64,000 nt of DNA from Salinisphaera sp. G21_0 (GTDB lineage: Bacteria; Pseudomonadota; Gammaproteobacteria; Pseudomonadales; Endozoicomonadaceae). Below the pieces are notes generated by a model that ran no database searches, had not been told where the DNA came from, and saw only the letters and a list, made by a program, of their open reading frames with translations. A program made the position numbers and the translations under genes. Positions 62,448 to 64,000 of the stretch are shown here, in pieces (the first letter of the stretch is position 1; the number at the start of each line of letters is the position of its first letter). The stretch is from NCBI RefSeq assembly GCF_017744115.1, contig NZ_JAGHQW010000026.1, positions 25,207 to 89,206 of the forward strand, given 5' to 3'.

Positions 62448-63095
62448 CTATTTAATGTATGGGTAGACAAAGTCAAACTGCTGCCCTGTCAGATTAATGG
62501 TCACTCTTGAATTGTATGAGGTATCGTAACGCTCCATCCAACCATCAGCAGTAATGTGGTAATTGTTCTTGCTGCCATCCCTGCTCAGATGCCCGGACAG
62601 ATTTCCGTTTAAGGTCTTCCCATACACATTAATCCCCTTAAAGAAAAAGCTGAAATTGACCCCACTGCAAACATTTACCAGATCGGCATTACTGCTATAG
62701 GGGATCACTACATACTGCTCTTCACGGCCACCCCTTGGCTTAAGTCTGAAACGCATCACCATTATGCCCGCGTGGCTGATATGCAGATAAAGTACCAGTT
62801 CAGAGATCCATAGTTTTTCAGTTTTTGCAATACTGTAAGCATCAAAACGATAGGTTCCGGCTGGTATTTGACAGGCAGTAACGGAGGATAAGTCAGGGGA
62901 CATCGGCGGTGTATAGGCAGGTGCGGGCTCGGTTCTATAACCACGATATAAGTAATCGGGTGGGTATAATGGCCCTTCAGGCTGAGGATGGGTCGGCACC
63001 TCGGGGTAAGGTGGAGGGGTAAACCGTTCAAGGCCGATTGGTTTACCCAGGACAATCGATGGTAATAAAAGGATAATTAATTGATAAAGTTTCAT
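62448..63095 (-). CDS. Secreted unknown protein with Pro-rich N-terminus
   Basis: 215 residues, no family recognised. A signal peptide (MKLYQLIILLLPSIVLG) is followed by a Pro/Tyr-rich stretch (FTPPPYPEVPTHPQPEGPL) and a C-terminal, probably beta-rich domain of about 145 residues with two Cys (TACQIPAG, VNVCSGV) that may form a disulfide. The ending GRVTINLTGQQFDFVYPYIK-like region is hydrophobic-alternating. Likely periplasmic or exported. ATG 63095 is chosen because the signal peptide begins there; frames upstream add only a few residues. Confidence 0.65.
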   Translation of the reverse strand: MKLYQLIILLLPSIVLGKPIGLERFTPPPYPEVPTHPQPEGPLYPPDYLYRGYRTEPAPAYTPPMSPDLSSVTACQIPAGTYRFDAYSIAKTEKLWISELVLYLHISHAGIMVMRFRLKPRGGREEQYVVIPYSSNADLVNVCSGVNFSFFFKGINVYGKTLNGNLSGHLSRDGSKNNYHITADGWMERYDTSYNSRVTINLTGQQFDFVYPYIK

Positions 63096-63226
63096 AACAT
63101 CACAACCATAAGACATTATTCTTCCGGGCTAGGAAGAATAGGTCATTTACCCGTATTTACAGGATGGCGGTGAAATTAAAAATCAGATTCAGATGCCCGG
63201 AATACATCCGGGCAGTCACTGCGGGC

Positions 63227-64000
63227 CTACTGAAATGGATTCATGACAATATCAAGCAGTTCCCTCATACCCTTGAGTTTCTGAGTTTCGCTGATTGCTT
63301 TGCCTTGAATCATCAGTTGTAACAGCTCTACTAAATCGTTATGACCGTGATCTTTTGCCCATTTCAGTTTGCCATCCAGTGCCCTCCGGACTTTGTCCGT
63401 CAGCTTTGCCCCCGCGCTCAAAATCGTGCCATATAAACATTCTGCGTCATCGTAACGGTCAGTAACTATTGCCCGCTCCAGAGCTTCATTCAGTTTATCC
63501 AGAACTTCATCCGTAAGCGTTGCCCCCAGTGTCAGAATGATGCCTGTTAAGCGCTCTGCGCCATCGTAATGATCGTCAGCTATGGCCTTCTCCAAAGATT
63601 CATTCAGTTTGCTTATGTCATCGTCCGTCAGCTTTACCCCGGTACCCTTTATGATCGATACTAACTGTTCTACCAGCTCGTAGTTCTGGAAAGCTGCTGC
63701 CCATACCAGACTTCCCCTCAGTTTTCTCTGGTCATCCTCAGTCAGCTTTGTCTTGGTGCTTACAATGATGGATAGTAACAGCTCTGGCTTATCCTTATCG
63801 TAATAATAGTTATCCACTGCCAGTATCAGGCGGTTACTCAGTGCTATCCGGGCATCCTCCGTCAGCTCTGTCTCAGTGCTTACAATGATGGATAGTAACA
63901 GCTCTGGCTTATCCTTATCGTAATGACGGTTATCCACTGCCAGTATCAGACCGTTACTCAGTGCTATCCGGGCATCCTCCGTCAGCTCTGTCTCAGTGCT
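63227..64000 (-). CDS. Tandem-repeat alpha-solenoid-like protein, partial (N-terminus beyond window)
   Basis: The frame is open from its stop at 63227 to the right edge, at least 257 residues. It is built of repeats of about 40 residues: two nearly identical copies (NRLILAVDN then YYYDKDKPELLLSIIVSTKT) at the 5' side and about four diverged copies toward the C-terminus (KLNEALERAIVTDRYDDAE, LYGTILSAGAKLTDKV). Each unit looks like a helix pair with a conserved LTDD/LTED turn, as in ankyrin- or TPR-like solenoids, but I cannot assign a named family. A GTG at 63937 is an internal codon, not the true start. Probably a protein-binding surface. Confidence 0.7.
   Translation of the reverse strand, partial: STETELTEDARIALSNGLILAVDNRHYDKDKPELLLSIIVSTETELTEDARIALSNRLILAVDNYYYDKDKPELLLSIIVSTKTKLTEDDQRKLRGSLVWAAAFQNYELVEQLVSIIKGTGVKLTDDDISKLNESLEKAIADDHYDGAERLTGIILTLGATLTDEVLDKLNEALERAIVTDRYDDAECLYGTILSAGAKLTDKVRRALDGKLKWAKDHGHNDLVELLQLMIQGKAISETQKLKGMRELLDIVMNPFQ
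63745..64000 (-). repeat. 120-bp tandem DNA repeat
   Basis: Positions about 63754-63873 and 63874-63993 are nearly identical (GCTTACAATGATGGATAGTA, CTCTGGCTTATCCTTATCG and the rest), 40 codons each. The array continues past the edge, so the total count is unknown. Confidence 0.85.

Noticed and set aside
1..64000. tRNA or rRNA genes
   Set aside because: I scanned the intergenic regions for tRNA-like T-loop motifs and acceptor stems and saw none. A tRNAscan-type search would confirm.

Overview
This window most resembles an Endozoicomonas-like marine gammaproteobacterium (Oceanospirillales), a host-associated lineage. That placement is inference from gene content and family resemblance; no rRNA gene is present. 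The chromosomal backbone is typical gammaproteobacterial: lptFG, pepA-holC, rapA, an lpxL-type acyltransferase, minCDE, apeB, prc, gcvT and dcuA. Between these genes lie a large set for compatible solutes, several eukaryote-like or effector-like genes (ankyrin repeats, a RING-like protein, other repeat proteins, paired subtilases), and much short-element debris. I saw no tRNA, rRNA, CRISPR array or intact insertion sequence.

Layout. 1-7.8 kb: a DnaQ-like exonuclease (cut by the edge) and a cNMP/CBS/DUF294 protein, a BCCT betaine-type transporter, and the ectoine operon ectABC. The operon is followed by a collapsed remnant of the ectoine-specific aspartokinase and is divergent from ectR. 8-16.2 kb: gcvT, a 991-residue ankyrin protein, a duplicated gene start, a YjiH-like membrane protein, an isochorismatase-like hydrolase and dcuA. 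16.3-19.4 kb: a miniature element, a membrane protein with an acidic tandem repeat, and an RDD protein. 19.4-28 kb: lptG/lptF, pepA, holC, an outer-membrane barrel and rapA. 28-37 kb: two paralogous unknown genes, two paralogous subtilases and a CaiT-like BCCT carrier, with debris showing that this block was once tandemly duplicated. 37-46.8 kb: a TnpB remnant, an unknown gene, lpxL, minCDE, a RING-like gene, apeB and prc. 46.8-56.1 kb: a compact island with miniature elements on both sides. It holds a fused 2-oxoacid:ferredoxin oxidoreductase, two FabH-like ketosynthases (one fused to an extra C-terminal domain), an SDR reductase and an unknown gene. 56.2-62.4 kb: proXWV, a second EctR-like MarR regulator and betT. 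62.4-64 kb: a secreted unknown protein and a repeat protein cut by the edge.

How it fits together. Solute import (three BCCT carriers and the ProXWV ABC system) and solute synthesis (EctABC) are linked by two MarR paralogs that share a C-terminal motif. Each lies beside an inverted repeat that could be its operator. The most novel candidate is the 47.4-54.7 kb gene set. It reads as a small biosynthetic pathway: oxidative decarboxylation of an (aryl) 2-oxoacid to an acyl-CoA, one or two FabH-type condensations, and ketoreduction. Its product is unknown to me. The most unusual non-coding signal is a 47-bp module present at matching points inside two unrelated miniature-element families and absent from a sister copy of each.
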